A stretch of DNA of 64,000 bases from Pseudomonas sp. BP8 (GCF_017875955.1 NZ_JAGINK010000001.1:1898001-1962000); one strand, 5' to 3'. Positions 8,019 through 18,813 are shown, counted from the stretch's first letter. The notes: generated by a model not told the origin, from the sequence alone. A program made the numbers and translations.

Positions 8019-9665
8019 ATGCAGTCAGCCTATACCGTCCTTATCCTGCTGACGCTGGTAAGCGTGTCAAAACTGGTGGGGCGGATCATCCCGCTGCCAC
8101 TGCCGCTGGTGCAGATCGCTGCCGGTGCGCTGCTGGCCTGGCCCAGCCTGGGCCTGCATGTGGCGCTGGAGCCGGAGTTGTTCCTGTTCCTGTTTCTGCC
8201 GCCGCTGCTGTTTGCCGATGGCTGGCGCATTCCCAAGCGTGAACTGTGGCGCCTGCGCGGGCCGGTAGTAGCCCTGGCGGTGGGGTTGGTGCTGTTTACC
8301 GTGATCGGGGCAGGCTACTTCATTCACTGGTTGCTGCCTGATATTCCGCTGGCGGTGGCCTTCGCCCTGGCGGCCGTGTTGTCGCCCACGGATGCCGTGG
8401 CGGTCTCGGCGATTACTCAGGATCGCTTGCCGACACCGTTGATGCACATGCTCCAGGGTGAGGCGCTGATGAACGACGCCACCGGCCTGGTGACCTTCAA
8501 GTTCGCCCTGGCAGCGGCGATCACCGGCGTGTTTTCGTTGACCGACGCCAGCCTTACCTTTGTTCTGGTGGCGCTGGGCGGCCTGGCCGTCGGCGTTGCC
8601 CTGAGCTGGCTGATCGGCCGCTTGCGCATGTGGATGATCACCCGTGGCTGGGATGACCCGGCCACCCACGTGGTGTTCATGTTGCTGCTGCCGTTTGCCG
8701 CCTATGTGCTGGCCGAACGCCTGGGCGTGTCGGGGATTCTCTCGGCGGTGGCGGCCGGCATGATGCAGAGCTGGCTCGACCTGCTGCCGCGCCAGACCAG
8801 TACACGGCTGCTCAACCGCAGTGTCTGGTCGCTGCTGGAGTTTGCCTTCAATGGGTTGATCTTCCTGCTGCTGGGTCTGCAGTTGCCGGACATCATCAAG
8901 GCCGTGGTCAGCCACGAAGCTACCGTCTGGCCGACCCTGGCCTACCGCTGCCTCGATGTGCTGGCGATCTTCGCCGCGCTGATCCTGTTGCGGTTCATCT
9001 GGGTGCAGAGCATCTGGCGGGCGATCGGCGTGGTCCGTCGCTGGCGCGGCAAGCCAGAGCTGGTGCTGGTACCCACGGCGCGCTCGTGCTGGCTGCTGAC
9101 TCTGGGTGGCGTGCGTGGTGCGGTGACCCTGGCCGGTGTCATGTCGGTGCCGCTGCTGATGGGCGCGGGCCAGGCCTTTCCGGAGCGCGACCTGCTGATC
9201 TTCATCGCTGCCGGGGTGATCCTGCTGTCGTTGATCGGGGCCTGTATCGCCTTGCCGATCCTCTTGCGCGGGGTCACCAAGAGCCCCGACGAGCGTTTGC
9301 AGCAGGAGGTTCAGGAAGCCTGGCGGCGCACCGCCGAGGCGGCGATCCATGCCCTTGAGGCGGAAGAGGTGATCGATGCCAATGCCCCCCAGGACGCGGC
9401 CCAGGCGACATTGGCCGTGGAGCTCAAGGCGCGCTTGATGGCGGAATACCGGGATGAACTGGACAGCTACAACGACACTGCCGAGGCGCGGGCCCTGGCT
9501 GAGCAGATGGACCTGCTCGAACGGCGCTTGCGGGTCAAGGCGCTGCGGGCGCAGCGGCTGGAGCTGTACAACCTGCATCGCCAGCATCTGGTGGGCGATG
9601 AGGTGGTGCGCCAGGTGCTGGGAGAGCTGGACTTGAGTGAGGCCAATCTGGGGCAGGTCAGGTAG
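8019..9665 (+). CDS. CPA1-family Na+/H+ antiporter
   Basis: 548-aa inner-membrane transporter exchanging Na+ (or K+) for H+. Roughly 12 hydrophobic segments cover residues 5-420. The CPA1 signatures SPTDAVAVSAI (Asp125) and GEALMNDATGLVTFK (Asn152-Asp153) are intact. A charged helical tail (about 425-548) resembles the cytoplasmic domain of bacterial NhaP/YjcE-like proteins. An upstream extension to 7929 exists; the ATG at 8019 is chosen because AGGAA precedes it and the first helix begins at once. Ion specificity cannot be read from sequence. Confidence 0.92.
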   Translation: MQSAYTVLILLTLVSVSKLVGRIIPLPLPLVQIAAGALLAWPSLGLHVALEPELFLFLFLPPLLFADGWRIPKRELWRLRGPVVALAVGLVLFTVIGAGYFIHWLLPDIPLAVAFALAAVLSPTDAVAVSAITQDRLPTPLMHMLQGEALMNDATGLVTFKFALAAAITGVFSLTDASLTFVLVALGGLAVGVALSWLIGRLRMWMITRGWDDPATHVVFMLLLPFAAYVLAERLGVSGILSAVAAGMMQSWLDLLPRQTSTRLLNRSVWSLLEFAFNGLIFLLLGLQLPDIIKAVVSHEATVWPTLAYRCLDVLAIFAALILLRFIWVQSIWRAIGVVRRWRGKPELVLVPTARSCWLLTLGGVRGAVTLAGVMSVPLLMGAGQAFPERDLLIFIAAGVILLSLIGACIALPILLRGVTKSPDERLQQEVQEAWRRTAEAAIHALEAEEVIDANAPQDAAQATLAVELKARLMAEYRDELDSYNDTAEARALAEQMDLLERRLRVKALRAQRLELYNLHRQHLVGDEVVRQVLGELDLSEANLGQVR

Positions 9666-9671
9666 ATCGCC

Positions 9672-9690
9672 GGGGCCGCAAAGCGGCCCC
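9672..9690. terminator. Hairpin between convergent antiporter and dapC
   Basis: GGGGCCGC-AAA-GCGGCCCC is a perfect 8-bp stem between two converging stops. It has no T-tract on either strand, so it is a weak or Rho-assisted terminator at best. The same hairpin type recurs after other genes in this window. Confidence 0.55.
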
Positions 9691-9704
9691 AGGATCTTCA
9701 GGTA

Positions 9705-10901
9705 TCAGCGCTTGCTCAGGAAATCCCGAATCCGCTCGGCGGCCTCGATGCACTCCGCCAGTGGTGCTACCAGCGCCATGCGCACCCGACCAGCGCCCGG
9801 ATTAACCCCATCCACGTCACGCGACAGGTACGAACCTGGCACCACGGTCACGTGCTGTGCTTCAAACAGGTCGCGTGTGAACGCGGCATCACAGCCAGGT
9901 ACCTTGGCCCACAGGTAGAAGCTGCCATCCGGACGCTGCACGTCCATCACCGGCTGGAGAATATCCAGCACCGCGTCGTATTTGGCCCGGTACTGATCAC
10001 GGTTGGCGCGCACGTGGGCTTCGTCCTGCCAGGCGGCAATGCTCGCCAGCTGGGTCTGCACCGGCATGGCACAGCCGTGGTAGGTACGGTAGAGCAGGAA
10101 CGGCTTGATGATCGCGGCGTCGCCGGCGACGAAGCCCGAGCGCAGGCCGGGCAGGTTGGAGCGTTTGGACAGGCTGTGGAACACCACGCAGCGCTTGAAA
10201 TCGCTACGGCCGAGCTCGGCGCAGGCGGTGAGCAGGCCCGGCGGCGGGTTCTCTTCGTCAAAGTACAGCTCGCTGTAGCATTCGTCCGAGGCAATCACGA
10301 AGTCGTGCTCATCGGCCAGGGCGATCAGCTTCTTCAGCGTGTCCATCGGCACCAGCGCACCGGTGGGGTTGCCCGGCGAGCAGAGGAAGAGGATCTGGCA
10401 GCGCTGCCAGACTTCAGCCGATACCGCATCGAAGTCGGGGTTGAAGCCGTTGTCTTCGAGGCACGGCAGGTAGTGCGGGGTGGCGCCCGCGAGCAGGGCG
10501 GCGCCTTCGTAGATCTGGTAGAACGGGTTGGGGCTGATCACCAGGCCGTCATCGGCACGATTGACCACCGTCTGGGTGAAGGCAAACAGCGCTTCACGGG
10601 TGCCATTGACCGGCAGGATGTGGCGGTCGGCATCGAGCCAGCCAGTCGGCACGCCGAAACGCTGCTCGCACCACTGGCCGATCGCCTGGCGCAGGGCAGG
10701 CAGGCCCAGCGTGCTCGGGTAGACCGCGAGCTTGTCGAGGTTGTCGGCCAGGGCCTTGGCGACGAACGCCGGCGATTCGTGCTTGGGCTCACCGATCGAC
10801 AGGGCGATGGCGCGTTTGTCCGCTGCCGGCTTCACGCTGCCCAGCAGGGCGCGGAGTTTCTCGAACGGGTAGGGCTGCAGCTGGGTCAAGGCATGGTTCA
10901 T
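9705..10901 (-). CDS. dapC: Succinyldiaminopimelate transaminase
   Basis: Class I/II PLP aminotransferase (398 aa), fourth step of DAP synthesis by the succinylase route. PLP lysine is Lys246 in HSLSKRSNLPG; the SPGNPTG motif lies at about 175-181 and SDECYSE near 205-211. The position directly downstream of glnD, 23 nt away, matches the Pseudomonas dapC locus. Other aminotransferases can share this fold, but gene order plus dapD/dapE nearby supports dapC. Confidence 0.92.
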   Translation of the reverse strand: MNHALTQLQPYPFEKLRALLGSVKPAADKRAIALSIGEPKHESPAFVAKALADNLDKLAVYPSTLGLPALRQAIGQWCEQRFGVPTGWLDADRHILPVNGTREALFAFTQTVVNRADDGLVISPNPFYQIYEGAALLAGATPHYLPCLEDNGFNPDFDAVSAEVWQRCQILFLCSPGNPTGALVPMDTLKKLIALADEHDFVIASDECYSELYFDEENPPPGLLTACAELGRSDFKRCVVFHSLSKRSNLPGLRSGFVAGDAAIIKPFLLYRTYHGCAMPVQTQLASIAAWQDEAHVRANRDQYRAKYDAVLDILQPVMDVQRPDGSFYLWAKVPGCDAAFTRDLFEAQHVTVVPGSYLSRDVDGVNPGAGRVRMALVAPLAECIEAAERIRDFLSKR

Positions 10902-10923
10902 CGGCGCAAGGTCTCGTCAATCG

Positions 10924-13626
10924 TTAGAAGGTTACGCGGGTAGGGCTGGCATCGCTGGCCTGGCCGGCCTGCAGTTGCTGGATGATCGCCTCCTGCAGGC
11001 GGCTGCACAGCTGCGGGTCGGACAGCGGCTGGTTGTCGGCGTCGGTAACGAAGAACACGTCTTCGACGCGCTCGCCCAGGGTGGCGATCTTGGCATTCTG
11101 CAAGGACAGGTCGAACTCGAGGAAGATCCGCCCCAGCCGCGCAAGCAGGCCCGGTCGGTCAGGGGCGATGATCTCGAGGATGGTCACCGGCCGCTGTGCA
11201 TCGTTGTGGATGGTCACCTGCGGCGCGAAGGTGAAATGCTTGAGCTGGCGTGGTACCCGGCGCTGAATGATGGTCGGGTAGTCCTCGGGGTTGCGCAGGG
11301 CTTCGGTCAGGCCCTCGCGGATCTGCTTGACCCGCTGCGGGTTGTCGCCGATCGAGCCGCCGTCGTTGTCCAGCACGATGTAGGTATCGAGGGTGAACTG
11401 GCTGCTGGAAGTGATGATTCGCGCGTCATGGATGTTCAGGTTGAGCTGGGACATCGCCGCCACGGTCACCGCGAAGAAGTCGTGCTGGTCGGGCGCATAG
11501 ATGAAGATCTGCGTGCCGCCCTCGAATTCACGCTGGGTGGTTTCCTTGATCAGCACCAGCGGGCCGCCATCGGCGGGCTGCTGCAGGATCGCGTCACTGT
11601 GCCAGGCGACATCGGTGGCGGTATGGCGCAGGAAGTAGTCATCGCCCAGTTGCGACCAGAGTTGTTCGACGTCGTCCGGGTCAGTGCCTTCGCGGATCAG
11701 GGTGTCGAGTGCCGCGCTCTGTGTCTGGCGGATCTGCTCTTCGCGGTCGAGCGGGTTCTCCAGGCCACGACGCAGCGCGCGCTTGGTCTCGCTGTAGAGC
11801 TGGCGCAGCAGGCTGGCGCGCCAGGAGTTCCACAGGCTGGGGTTGGTCGCATTGATGTCGGCCACGGTCAGCACGTAGAGGTAGTCCAGGCGCGTCTCGT
11901 CGCCGACCAGCAGGGCGAAATCGTTGATCACCTGTGGGTCGGAGAGGTCCTTGCGCTGGGCAGTGGTGGACATCACCAAGTGGTTCTGCACCAGCCAGAC
12001 GATCAGGCGGGTATCCCAGGTCGGCAACTGGTGGCGTTCGCCAAAGGCCTTGGCGTCGACCGCGCCGAGCTCCGAGTGGTCACCCTGGCGGCCCTTGCCG
12101 ATGTCGTGGTAGAGCCCCGCCAGGTAGATCAGCTCAGGTTTGGGCAGACGCCCCATGAGCTTGCTGGCCAGCGGGAATTTCTCCGAGACCGGGGTGTACT
12201 GCAACTTGCGCAGGTGCTTGATCAGGTTGAGGGTGTGCGCATCGACCGTATAGATGTGGAACAGGTCATGCTGCATCTGCCCGACGATCAGGCCGAACTC
12301 CGGCAGGTAGCGGCCTAGAATGCCGTAGCGGTTCATCCGGCGCAGGTTGCGGTGGATGCCGATCTCGCACTTGAACAGCTCGATGAACAGGCTGGTGTTG
12401 CGGATATCGTTGCGGAAGCTGTCGTCGATCAGGTGGCGATGCTCGCGCAACAGCCGCACCGTGTCGGCGCGCACGCCCTTGATCTCCGGGTGCTGGGCCA
12501 TCAGCACGAAGATCTCGAGCATGGCGAACGGGGTCCGCTTGAACACGTTCGGGCTCACTGCCTCGATATAGCCATCATGGAGGCGGAAGCGGGCGTTGAG
12601 CGGCTGGGTGGTGCCACTGTCTTCGTCGGCGAGGATGACTTCCTCGAAGTGCTGGATGATCAGGTCACACAGCTGGCTGATACTCATCACCACCCGGTAG
12701 TACTGCTGCATGAACTGCTCGATGGCGCGCTTGGGGTTCTCGTCGCTGAAACCGAGCAGCGCGGCGATGCTGCGCTGGTGATCGAACAGCAGGCGGTCTT
12801 CGGCACGCCCGGCGAGCATGTGCAGGGCGTAGCGGACCCGCCACAGAAACGCCTGCGAGGTGGCCAGCAGTTCGTTCTCGCTCTCCAGCAGGAAGCCTTC
12901 GCCGGCCAGCGCATGCAGGTTCAGGGTGCCGTACTGGCGGCGCGCGACCCAGAGCACGGTCTGAATGTCGCGCAGGCCGCCTGGCGAGCCCTTGACGTTG
13001 GGTTCGAGGTTGTATTCGGTGTCATTGTACTTGTGGTGGCGGGCCTTGAGTTCGGCGCGCTTGGCCAGAAAGAACTCTCTGCTCGGCCACAGCTTGGCGG
13101 TGCTGGTGACCTCGAGCATGCGCTGGCGCAGCGGCTCGGGGCCGGCAATGGTGCGGCTTTCCATCAGGTTGGTGATCACCGTCAGGTCGGCGCGGGCCTG
13201 TTCGGCGCACTCCTCGACGCTGCGCACGCTCTGGCCGACTTCCAGGCCGATGTCCCAGAGCAGGGTCAGAAAACCTTCGATGGCGTCGCGGTAGCGCTCG
13301 TGTTCGGCGCCATCGAGCAGGATCAGCAAGTCGATGTCGGAGTAGGGGTGGAGCTCACCCCGGCCGTAGCCACCCACCGCGATCAGGGCGATACCGGTCT
13401 GATCCTGCCAGTCGAACTGGTTCCAGGCCTGCTGCAGGATATTGTCGACGAACCAGGCGCGGTCTTCGATCAGTCGGCGGATCTCGCGGCCTTCCCGAAA
13501 GCGCTTGTCGAGCGCCTCGCGGGCCAGGCGGATGGCTTTCTTGAAGGCAGCGATGGGGCTTGCCTTGAGCGCCAGCTCCGCCTGGAACTGACCGCGGTCG
13601 AACAGCTCTGGATCCACCTGGGGCAT
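10924..13626 (-). CDS. glnD: Bifunctional PII uridylyltransferase/uridylyl-removing enzyme
   Basis: Glutamine sensor (900 aa) that adds UMP to GlnB/GlnK when nitrogen is short and removes it when glutamine is high. The nucleotidyltransferase domain has GGYGRGEL (85-92) and Asp97/Asp99. The HD hydrolase domain has YHDIGKG with His507-Asp508. Two C-terminal ACT domains lie at about 705-790 and 815-890. Length matches the family. It is followed by dapC and preceded by map on the same strand (19-nt gap). Confidence 0.97.
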   Translation of the reverse strand: MPQVDPELFDRGQFQAELALKASPIAAFKKAIRLAREALDKRFREGREIRRLIEDRAWFVDNILQQAWNQFDWQDQTGIALIAVGGYGRGELHPYSDIDLLILLDGAEHERYRDAIEGFLTLLWDIGLEVGQSVRSVEECAEQARADLTVITNLMESRTIAGPEPLRQRMLEVTSTAKLWPSREFFLAKRAELKARHHKYNDTEYNLEPNVKGSPGGLRDIQTVLWVARRQYGTLNLHALAGEGFLLESENELLATSQAFLWRVRYALHMLAGRAEDRLLFDHQRSIAALLGFSDENPKRAIEQFMQQYYRVVMSISQLCDLIIQHFEEVILADEDSGTTQPLNARFRLHDGYIEAVSPNVFKRTPFAMLEIFVLMAQHPEIKGVRADTVRLLREHRHLIDDSFRNDIRNTSLFIELFKCEIGIHRNLRRMNRYGILGRYLPEFGLIVGQMQHDLFHIYTVDAHTLNLIKHLRKLQYTPVSEKFPLASKLMGRLPKPELIYLAGLYHDIGKGRQGDHSELGAVDAKAFGERHQLPTWDTRLIVWLVQNHLVMSTTAQRKDLSDPQVINDFALLVGDETRLDYLYVLTVADINATNPSLWNSWRASLLRQLYSETKRALRRGLENPLDREEQIRQTQSAALDTLIREGTDPDDVEQLWSQLGDDYFLRHTATDVAWHSDAILQQPADGGPLVLIKETTQREFEGGTQIFIYAPDQHDFFAVTVAAMSQLNLNIHDARIITSSSQFTLDTYIVLDNDGGSIGDNPQRVKQIREGLTEALRNPEDYPTIIQRRVPRQLKHFTFAPQVTIHNDAQRPVTILEIIAPDRPGLLARLGRIFLEFDLSLQNAKIATLGERVEDVFFVTDADNQPLSDPQLCSRLQEAIIQQLQAGQASDASPTRVTF

Positions 13627-13645
13627 CGCGTCGCTTTCCTGGATT

Positions 13646-14428
13646 TTAGGCTGAGGTACGGGGAATGGTGTCGTCTTTGCGCAGGGTGAAGATCTCGTAG
13701 CCGGTAGCAGTCACCACCAGGGTGTGTTCCCACTGCGCCGAGAGCTTGCGGTCCTTGGTGATCGCGGTCCAGCCGTCGCCGAGCACCTTGGTGTCGGCCT
13801 TGCCCTGGTTGATCATCGGCTCGATGGTGAAGGTCATGCCTTCCTTGAGCTCCATGCCCGTGCCAGCGCGGCCGTAGTGGAGGATCTGCGGCTCTTCGTG
13901 GAATACCTTGCCGATGCCATGCCCGCAGAACTCGCGGACCACCGAGAAGCCGTTCTTCTCGGCGTGCTTCTGGATCACTTCACCGATGTCGCCCAGGCGG
14001 CAGCCCGGCTTGACCAGCTCGATGGCCTTGTACATGCATTCCTGGGTGATCTGCGACAGGCGCTCGGCCCAGACCGGCACGCTGCCGACATGGAACATGC
14101 GGCTGGTATCGCCGTGGTAGCCGTCCTTGATCACGGTCACGTCGATGTTCAGCGTGTCACCGTTCTTCAGCGGCTTGTCATTGGGGATGCCGTGACAGAC
14201 CACGTGGTTGATCGAGGTGCAGATCGACTTCGGGTAGCCTTTGTAGTTGAGCGGCGCCGGGATCGCCTGCTGGACGTTGACGATATAGTCGTGGCACAGG
14301 CGGTCGAGCTCTTCGGTGGTGACGCCGGGCTTGACGTGCTCTTCGATCATCTCCAGCACTTCAGCGGCCAGGCGGCCGGCGATGCGCATCTTCTCGATGT
14401 CTTCTGCGGTCTTGATGGTAACGGTCAT
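13646..14428 (-). CDS. map: Methionine aminopeptidase, type I
   Basis: Removes the N-terminal methionine from nascent proteins. 260 aa, the type Ia size without a zinc-finger extension. Metal-binding residues are visible in [19 protein letters not shown] (two Asp), [13 protein letters not shown] (His) and the late FTIEPMI and QWEHTL (Glu) motifs. It is divergent from rpsB, as in most proteobacteria, and heads the map-glnD-dapC run. Confidence 0.97.
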   Translation of the reverse strand: MTVTIKTAEDIEKMRIAGRLAAEVLEMIEEHVKPGVTTEELDRLCHDYIVNVQQAIPAPLNYKGYPKSICTSINHVVCHGIPNDKPLKNGDTLNIDVTVIKDGYHGDTSRMFHVGSVPVWAERLSQITQECMYKAIELVKPGCRLGDIGEVIQKHAEKNGFSVVREFCGHGIGKVFHEEPQILHYGRAGTGMELKEGMTFTIEPMINQGKADTKVLGDGWTAITKDRKLSAQWEHTLVVTATGYEIFTLRKDDTIPRTSA

Positions 14429-14603
14429 TACAGGCTCTCTACGGCGCCTCGCGGGGCGCGAACAAACGGGAAAGGCCGGATTCTAGCAGAGCAGCGCCCC
14501 CCGCTGTCGGGAGAAAGCCGCCGCCGCCGTGGCCTTGTGGGAGCATTCTGGCGCGATTGAGCGCTCGCTGCAAAAGTCGCTGACGGGCGAGGCAGTATCC
14601 GGG

Positions 14604-14632
14604 TTCCGTTAGGCTGCAGTCTGTGGTATAAC
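14604..14632 (+). promoter_or_regulatory. Candidate promoter of rpsB-tsf
   Basis: TATAAC at 14627-14632 with a TTCCGT at 14604-14609, 17 bp apart. The -10 is good, the -35 weak. Predicted start near 14639 gives a leader of about 135 nt. Confidence 0.5.
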
Positions 14633-14638
14633 ATGCGC

Positions 14639-14774
14639 CGCTTTCGGGGACGACCCCGTGAGCATTAACCCACACACGTGTCGACACGATGGCCTGGGTG
14701 CCCCGAACGCTTCGGCTTCGCGGGTTGGTCATTGGGATACGTGGAGGCCCAACCCGACTTATCAAGGAACTATC
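14639..14774 (+). promoter_or_regulatory. Structured rpsB leader, likely S2 autoregulatory element
   Basis: The 346-bp gap between map and rpsB ends in a GC-rich leader. It can form a CGGGG/CCCCG hairpin (14645-14658) and a longer stem pairing CGGGTTGG (14721-14728) with CCAACCCG (14749-14756), close to the start codon. In gamma-proteobacteria S2 represses rpsB-tsf translation through a conserved leader of this kind; that this sequence does so is inference. The rest of the gap (14429-14600) shows no gene. Confidence 0.55.
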
Positions 14775-15512
14775 ATGTCCCAAGTCAATATGCGCGATAT
14801 GCTGAAGGCCGGTGTGCACTTCGGTCACCAGACCCGTTACTGGAACCCGAAAATGGGTAAGTACATTTTCGGCGCGCGTAACAAGATTCACATCATCAAC
14901 CTGGAAAAAACCCTGCCGATGTTCAACGACGCTCTGTCGTTCGTCGAGCGCCTGGCCCAGGGCAAAAACAAGATCCTGTTCGTCGGCACCAAGCGTTCCG
15001 CCGGCAAACTGGTCGCCGAGCAAGCCGCTCGTTGCAACTCGCCGTACGTTGACCATCGCTGGTTGGGCGGCATGCTGACCAACTACAAAACCATCCGCGC
15101 TTCGATCAAGCGTCTGCGTGACCTGGAAACCCAGGCCGAAGATGGTACCTTCACCAAGCTGACCAAGAAAGAAGCTCTGATGCGTTCGCGCGATCTGGAG
15201 AAGCTGGACCGCAGTCTGGGTGGTATCAAGGATATGGGCGGTCTGCCAGACGCTCTGTTCGTTATCGACGTTGATCACGAGCGCATCGCGATCACCGAAG
15301 CTAACAAGCTGGGTATCCCGGTTATCGGCGTAGTCGATACCAACAGCAGCCCGGAAGGTGTTGATTACATCATCCCAGGCAACGACGACGCCATCCGCGC
15401 CATCGAGCTGTACATGACTTCGATGGCTGACGCTGTCATCCGCGGCCGCAACAACGTTGCTGGCGGCACCGAAGTCTACGCTGAAGAAGCGGCGGCACCA
15501 GCTGCTGAGTAA
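14775..15512 (+). CDS. rpsB: 30S ribosomal protein S2
   Basis: 245-aa S2, needed for S1 attachment to the small subunit. The N-terminus [19 protein letters not shown] and [10 protein letters not shown] are family hallmarks. An in-frame extension to 14658 crosses the leader structure and is rejected; the ATG at 14775 has AAGGAA upstream. Codon use is strongly biased, as expected for a highly expressed gene. It is followed by a terminator and then tsf. Confidence 0.98.
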   Translation: MSQVNMRDMLKAGVHFGHQTRYWNPKMGKYIFGARNKIHIINLEKTLPMFNDALSFVERLAQGKNKILFVGTKRSAGKLVAEQAARCNSPYVDHRWLGGMLTNYKTIRASIKRLRDLETQAEDGTFTKLTKKEALMRSRDLEKLDRSLGGIKDMGGLPDALFVIDVDHERIAITEANKLGIPVIGVVDTNSSPEGVDYIIPGNDDAIRAIELYMTSMADAVIRGRNNVAGGTEVYAEEAAAPAAE

Positions 15513-15540
15513 TTGACGCCCGGCGTCTACTTGGCACGCG

Positions 15541-15564
15541 AAAAGGGGGCTTGGCCCCCTTTTT
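15541..15564 (+). terminator. Terminator/attenuator between rpsB and tsf
   Basis: GGGGGC-TTG-GCCCCC stem flanked by AAAA and TTTTT, so it can act on either strand. It sits inside the rpsB-tsf unit, suggesting partial termination that sets the S2:EF-Ts ratio, or a separate tsf promoter in 15565-15699. Confidence 0.85.
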
Positions 15565-15699
15565 GCCACCTGAAATCCTCCTGTCAGCAACACCGCCGCA
15601 TGATGTTCTCCTGCTGGCGTGAAGGCAGAGGGTTTACAGAATTGAACGCCCGTGACGAGCGGGTGGAATGGTTGAAAAACTTTCCAAGAGGATTTTGAA

Positions 15700-16563
15700 A
15701 TGGCAGCAATTACTGCAGCGCTGGTAAAAGAACTGCGCGAGCGTACCGGCGAAGGCATGATGGATTGCAAGAAAGCCCTGGAAAAGGCTGACGGCGACAT
15801 CGAAAAAGCCATTGATGACATGCGTGCTTCGGGCGCCATCAAGGCCGCCAAGAAAGCTGGCAACGTTGCCGCTGAAGGCGCTATCGCCATCAAGGCTGAC
15901 GACAAGTCCGCTGTACTGCTGGAAGTGAACTCGCAGACCGACTTCCTGGCCCTGCAAGACGACTTCAAGAACTTCGTCGCTGAAAGCGTTGAAGCTGCAT
16001 TCGCCGAGAAGCTGACCGACGCCGCGCCGTTGATCGCTTCCCGCGAGTCTGCTCGTGAAGCCCTGGTTGCCAAGGTTGGTGAGAACGTCAACATCCGTCG
16101 CCTGGTGCGCGTTGAGGGTGACGTTGTCGGTACCTACCTGCACGGCAACAAGATCGGCGTAGCTGTGGTCCTGAAAGGCGGTGACGTCGAGCTGGCCAAA
16201 GACATCGCCATGCACGTCGCTGCAAGCAACCCGGAATTCCTGCTGCCATCGGAAGTCTCGGCTGAAGCGATCGAGCGTGAGAAGGGCGTATTCCTGACCC
16301 TCAACGAAGAAAAAATCAAAGGCAAGCCTGAGAACATCGTTGAGAACATGGTCAAAGGCCGTATTTCCAAGTTCCTGGCCGAAGCCAGCCTGGTAGAACA
16401 GGCCTTCGTCAAGAACCCGGAAATCAAAGTCGGCGAACTGGCCAAGAAGGCCGGCGCTGAAATCGTTTCCTTCACCTACTTCAAAGTCGGCGAAGGCATC
16501 GAGAAGCCGGTTGACAACTTCGCTGAAGAAGTTGCCGCCCAGCTGGCTGCTGCCAAGCAGTAA
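15700..16563 (+). CDS. tsf: Elongation factor Ts
   Basis: 287-aa guanine nucleotide exchange factor for EF-Tu. The N-terminal UBA-like domain contains LRERTGEGMMDCKKAL (EF-Ts signature 1), and the second signature falls in EVNSQTDFLA. Strong GAGG ribosome site before the ATG. Highly biased codons. A terminator follows 22 nt downstream. Confidence 0.98.
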   Translation: MAAITAALVKELRERTGEGMMDCKKALEKADGDIEKAIDDMRASGAIKAAKKAGNVAAEGAIAIKADDKSAVLLEVNSQTDFLALQDDFKNFVAESVEAAFAEKLTDAAPLIASRESAREALVAKVGENVNIRRLVRVEGDVVGTYLHGNKIGVAVVLKGGDVELAKDIAMHVAASNPEFLLPSEVSAEAIEREKGVFLTLNEEKIKGKPENIVENMVKGRISKFLAEASLVEQAFVKNPEIKVGELAKKAGAEIVSFTYFKVGEGIEKPVDNFAEEVAAQLAAAKQ

Positions 16564-16619
16564 GACAGACTCCGTCTGTCGCCCCAAAGAGGCTGCCCGC
16601 TCACGCGCGCAGCCTCTTT
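16564..16619 (+). terminator. Tandem hairpins ending tsf
   Basis: GACAGAC-TCC-GTCTGTC at 16564-16580 is followed by AAAGAGGCTGC/GCAGCCTCTTT (16586-16619) with a 12-nt loop. The second is the likely Rho-independent terminator, though its T-run is short. Confidence 0.8.
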
Positions 16620-16743
16620 GTCAAACCGGAGCCGGGTTTATCCGGCTTGGCTCCGCTGGCGCTGAAGCAGCGCCACGCTACAGTTAGCAGGCTGTATCCA
16701 GCCCGCGCAGAATTTTCTTAAAACGCCGCAGGAGAGACTCGCA

Positions 16744-17487
16744 ATGGCTCAGCAGGTGAGTGGTCGCCAACCTCGCTATAAACGCATTTTGCTCAAACTT
16801 AGCGGCGAGGCCCTGATGGGCTCGGAAGAGTTCGGGATCGACCCGAAAGTATTGGATCGCATGGCCCTGGAAGTCGGTCAGCTGGTCGGTATCGGTGTCC
16901 AGGTAGGCCTGGTCATTGGCGGTGGCAACCTGTTCCGCGGTGCAGCGCTCAGCGCAGCTGGCATGGATCGCGTCACCGGTGACCACATGGGCATGCTCGC
17001 CACCGTGATGAACGCCTTGGCCATGCGCGACGCCCTTGAGCGTTCGAACATCCCGGCGCTGGTCATGTCGGCCATTTCCATGGTCGGCGTTACCGATCAC
17101 TATGATCGTCGCAAAGCTATTCGCCACCTCAACTCCGGGGATGTGGTAATTTTCTCCGCCGGTACCGGCAACCCGTTCTTCACCACCGACTCCGCAGCCT
17201 GCCTGCGCGCCATCGAAATCGATGCTGATGTGGTGTTGAAGGCGACCAAGGTCGACGGTGTGTACACTGCCGATCCATTCAAGGACCCGCACGCCGAGAA
17301 GTTCGATCACCTCACCTACGATGAGGTCCTGGATCGCAAGCTTGGTGTGATGGACCTGACCGCAATCTGCCTGTGCCGCGACCACAAGATGCCATTGCGG
17401 GTATTCAACATGAACAAGCCTGGCGCCCTGCTGAACATCGTGGTCGGTGGCGCTGAAGGTACTTTGATCGAGGAAGGCCAAGCATGA
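16744..17487 (+). CDS. pyrH: Uridylate kinase (UMP kinase)
   Basis: Hexameric amino-acid-kinase-fold enzyme (247 aa) making UDP from UMP, usually activated by GTP and inhibited by UTP. Lys18 in [17 protein letters not shown] (59-66) and [10 protein letters not shown] are visible. The stop overlaps the frr start by 4 nt (ATGA). It heads the pyrH-frr-uppS-cdsA-dxr-rseP run. Confidence 0.97.
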   Translation: MAQQVSGRQPRYKRILLKLSGEALMGSEEFGIDPKVLDRMALEVGQLVGIGVQVGLVIGGGNLFRGAALSAAGMDRVTGDHMGMLATVMNALAMRDALERSNIPALVMSAISMVGVTDHYDRRKAIRHLNSGDVVIFSAGTGNPFFTTDSAACLRAIEIDADVVLKATKVDGVYTADPFKDPHAEKFDHLTYDEVLDRKLGVMDLTAICLCRDHKMPLRVFNMNKPGALLNIVVGGAEGTLIEEGQA

Positions 17488-18041
17488 TCAACGAAATCAA
17501 GAAAGATGCTCAGGAACGCATGACCAAGTCGCTGGAATCGCTCCAGCACGCCTTTGGCCGTATCCGCACGGGTGTAGCCCACCCGAGCATCCTCGAAGGT
17601 GTGATGGTGCCTTACTACGGCGCGGACACGCCTATCAAGCAAGTGGCCAACATCACCGTCAAGGACTCGCGCACCCTGCAGGTCGTGGCGTTCGAGCGCA
17701 ACATGCTTGGCGCAGTCGACAAGGCCATCGGTAGTGCAGGCCTGAACCTGAACCCGACCAACCTCGGCGAGCTGCTGCTGATCACCATGCCGGCGCTGAC
17801 CGAAGAGACCCGCAAGGGTTTCACCAAGCAGGCGCGTGACGCTGCTGAAGACGGCCGCATTGCTGTGCGCAATATCCGTCGTGATGCGCTGAGCCAGCTC
17901 AAGGATCTGGTCAAGGAAAAAGAAATCAGCGAAGACGAGGAGCGTCGCGCCGCTGACGAAATCCAGAAGCTGACCGACAAGTTCGTGGCTCAGATCGAAG
18001 TTGCCGTGAAGGCCAAGGAAGCTGACCTGATGGCCGTTTGA
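17484..18041 (+). CDS. frr: Ribosome recycling factor
   Basis: 185-aa factor that splits post-termination ribosomes with EF-G. All-helical hairpin plus small beta domain; family motifs include [18 protein letters not shown] near residues 13-30 and the C-terminal [10 protein letters not shown]. Length is exactly typical. ATGA overlap with pyrH; a 16-nt gap to uppS. Confidence 0.98.
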   Translation: MINEIKKDAQERMTKSLESLQHAFGRIRTGVAHPSILEGVMVPYYGADTPIKQVANITVKDSRTLQVVAFERNMLGAVDKAIGSAGLNLNPTNLGELLLITMPALTEETRKGFTKQARDAAEDGRIAVRNIRRDALSQLKDLVKEKEISEDEERRAADEIQKLTDKFVAQIEVAVKAKEADLMAV

Positions 18042-18057
18042 GGCCAGGGTTCTCTTC

Positions 18058-18813
18058 ATGGAAAAGACCAAGCAAGCGGTACCGTCATCGGTGCCGCGCC
18101 ATGTCGCGATCATCATGGACGGCAATAATCGCTGGGCCAAGAAACGTCTGCTGCCCGGTGTTGCCGGGCATAAAGCTGGCGTTGATGCGGTGCGCGCGGT
18201 AATTGAGGTCTGCGCCGAGTCCGGGGTCGAGGTATTGACCCTGTTTGCGTTCTCCAGCGAAAACTGGCAGCGCCCGGCCGAAGAAGTCGGTGCCTTGATG
18301 GAGTTGTTCTTTACGGCCTTGCGCCGCGAGGCCAAGCGCCTCAACGAGAACAACATCAGCCTGCGCATCATCGGTGATCGCTCGCGCTTTCATCCGGAGC
18401 TGCAGGCCGCCATGCGCGAGGCCGAGGCGGCGACGGCCGGGAGCAATCGTTTCATCCTGCAGGTTGCTGCCAACTACGGTGGCCAGTGGGATATCGCCCA
18501 GGCCGCACAGCGGCTGGCGCGCGAAGTTCAGGCCGGGCATCTGCGTCCGGACGACATCACGCCCGGCCTGCTGCAGGCCTGCCTGGCAACCGGCGACTTG
18601 CCGTTGCCGGACCTGTGCATCCGCACCGGTGGCGAGCATCGCATCAGTAATTTCCTGCTATGGCAGCTGGCATACGCCGAGCTGTACTTCTCCGACCTCT
18701 TCTGGCCGGACTTCAAACACGAGGCCATGCGTACCGCCCTGGCCGATTTCGCTTCGCGCCAGCGCCGCTTCGGTAAGACTAGCGAGCAGGTCGAGGCTGG
18801 AGCTCGTGCTTAA
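18058..18813 (+). CDS. uppS: Undecaprenyl diphosphate synthase (cis-prenyltransferase)
   Basis: 251-aa enzyme elongating farnesyl diphosphate with eight isopentenyl units to C55-PP, the lipid carrier of peptidoglycan and O-antigen. Catalytic Asp21 lies in IIMDGNNRWAK; FSSENWQRP and CIRTGGEHRISNFLLWQ are the other conserved blocks. Its isoprenoid substrate depends on dxr, ispD and ispF, also in this window. The stop overlaps the cdsA start as TAATG. Confidence 0.97.
   Translation: MEKTKQAVPSSVPRHVAIIMDGNNRWAKKRLLPGVAGHKAGVDAVRAVIEVCAESGVEVLTLFAFSSENWQRPAEEVGALMELFFTALRREAKRLNENNISLRIIGDRSRFHPELQAAMREAEAATAGSNRFILQVAANYGGQWDIAQAAQRLAREVQAGHLRPDDITPGLLQACLATGDLPLPDLCIRTGGEHRISNFLLWQLAYAELYFSDLFWPDFKHEAMRTALADFASRQRRFGKTSEQVEAGARA

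Noticed and set aside
12352..13689. 445-codon plus-strand frame opposite glnD
   Set aside because: glnD is complete with all domains; the opposite frame shows no motif.
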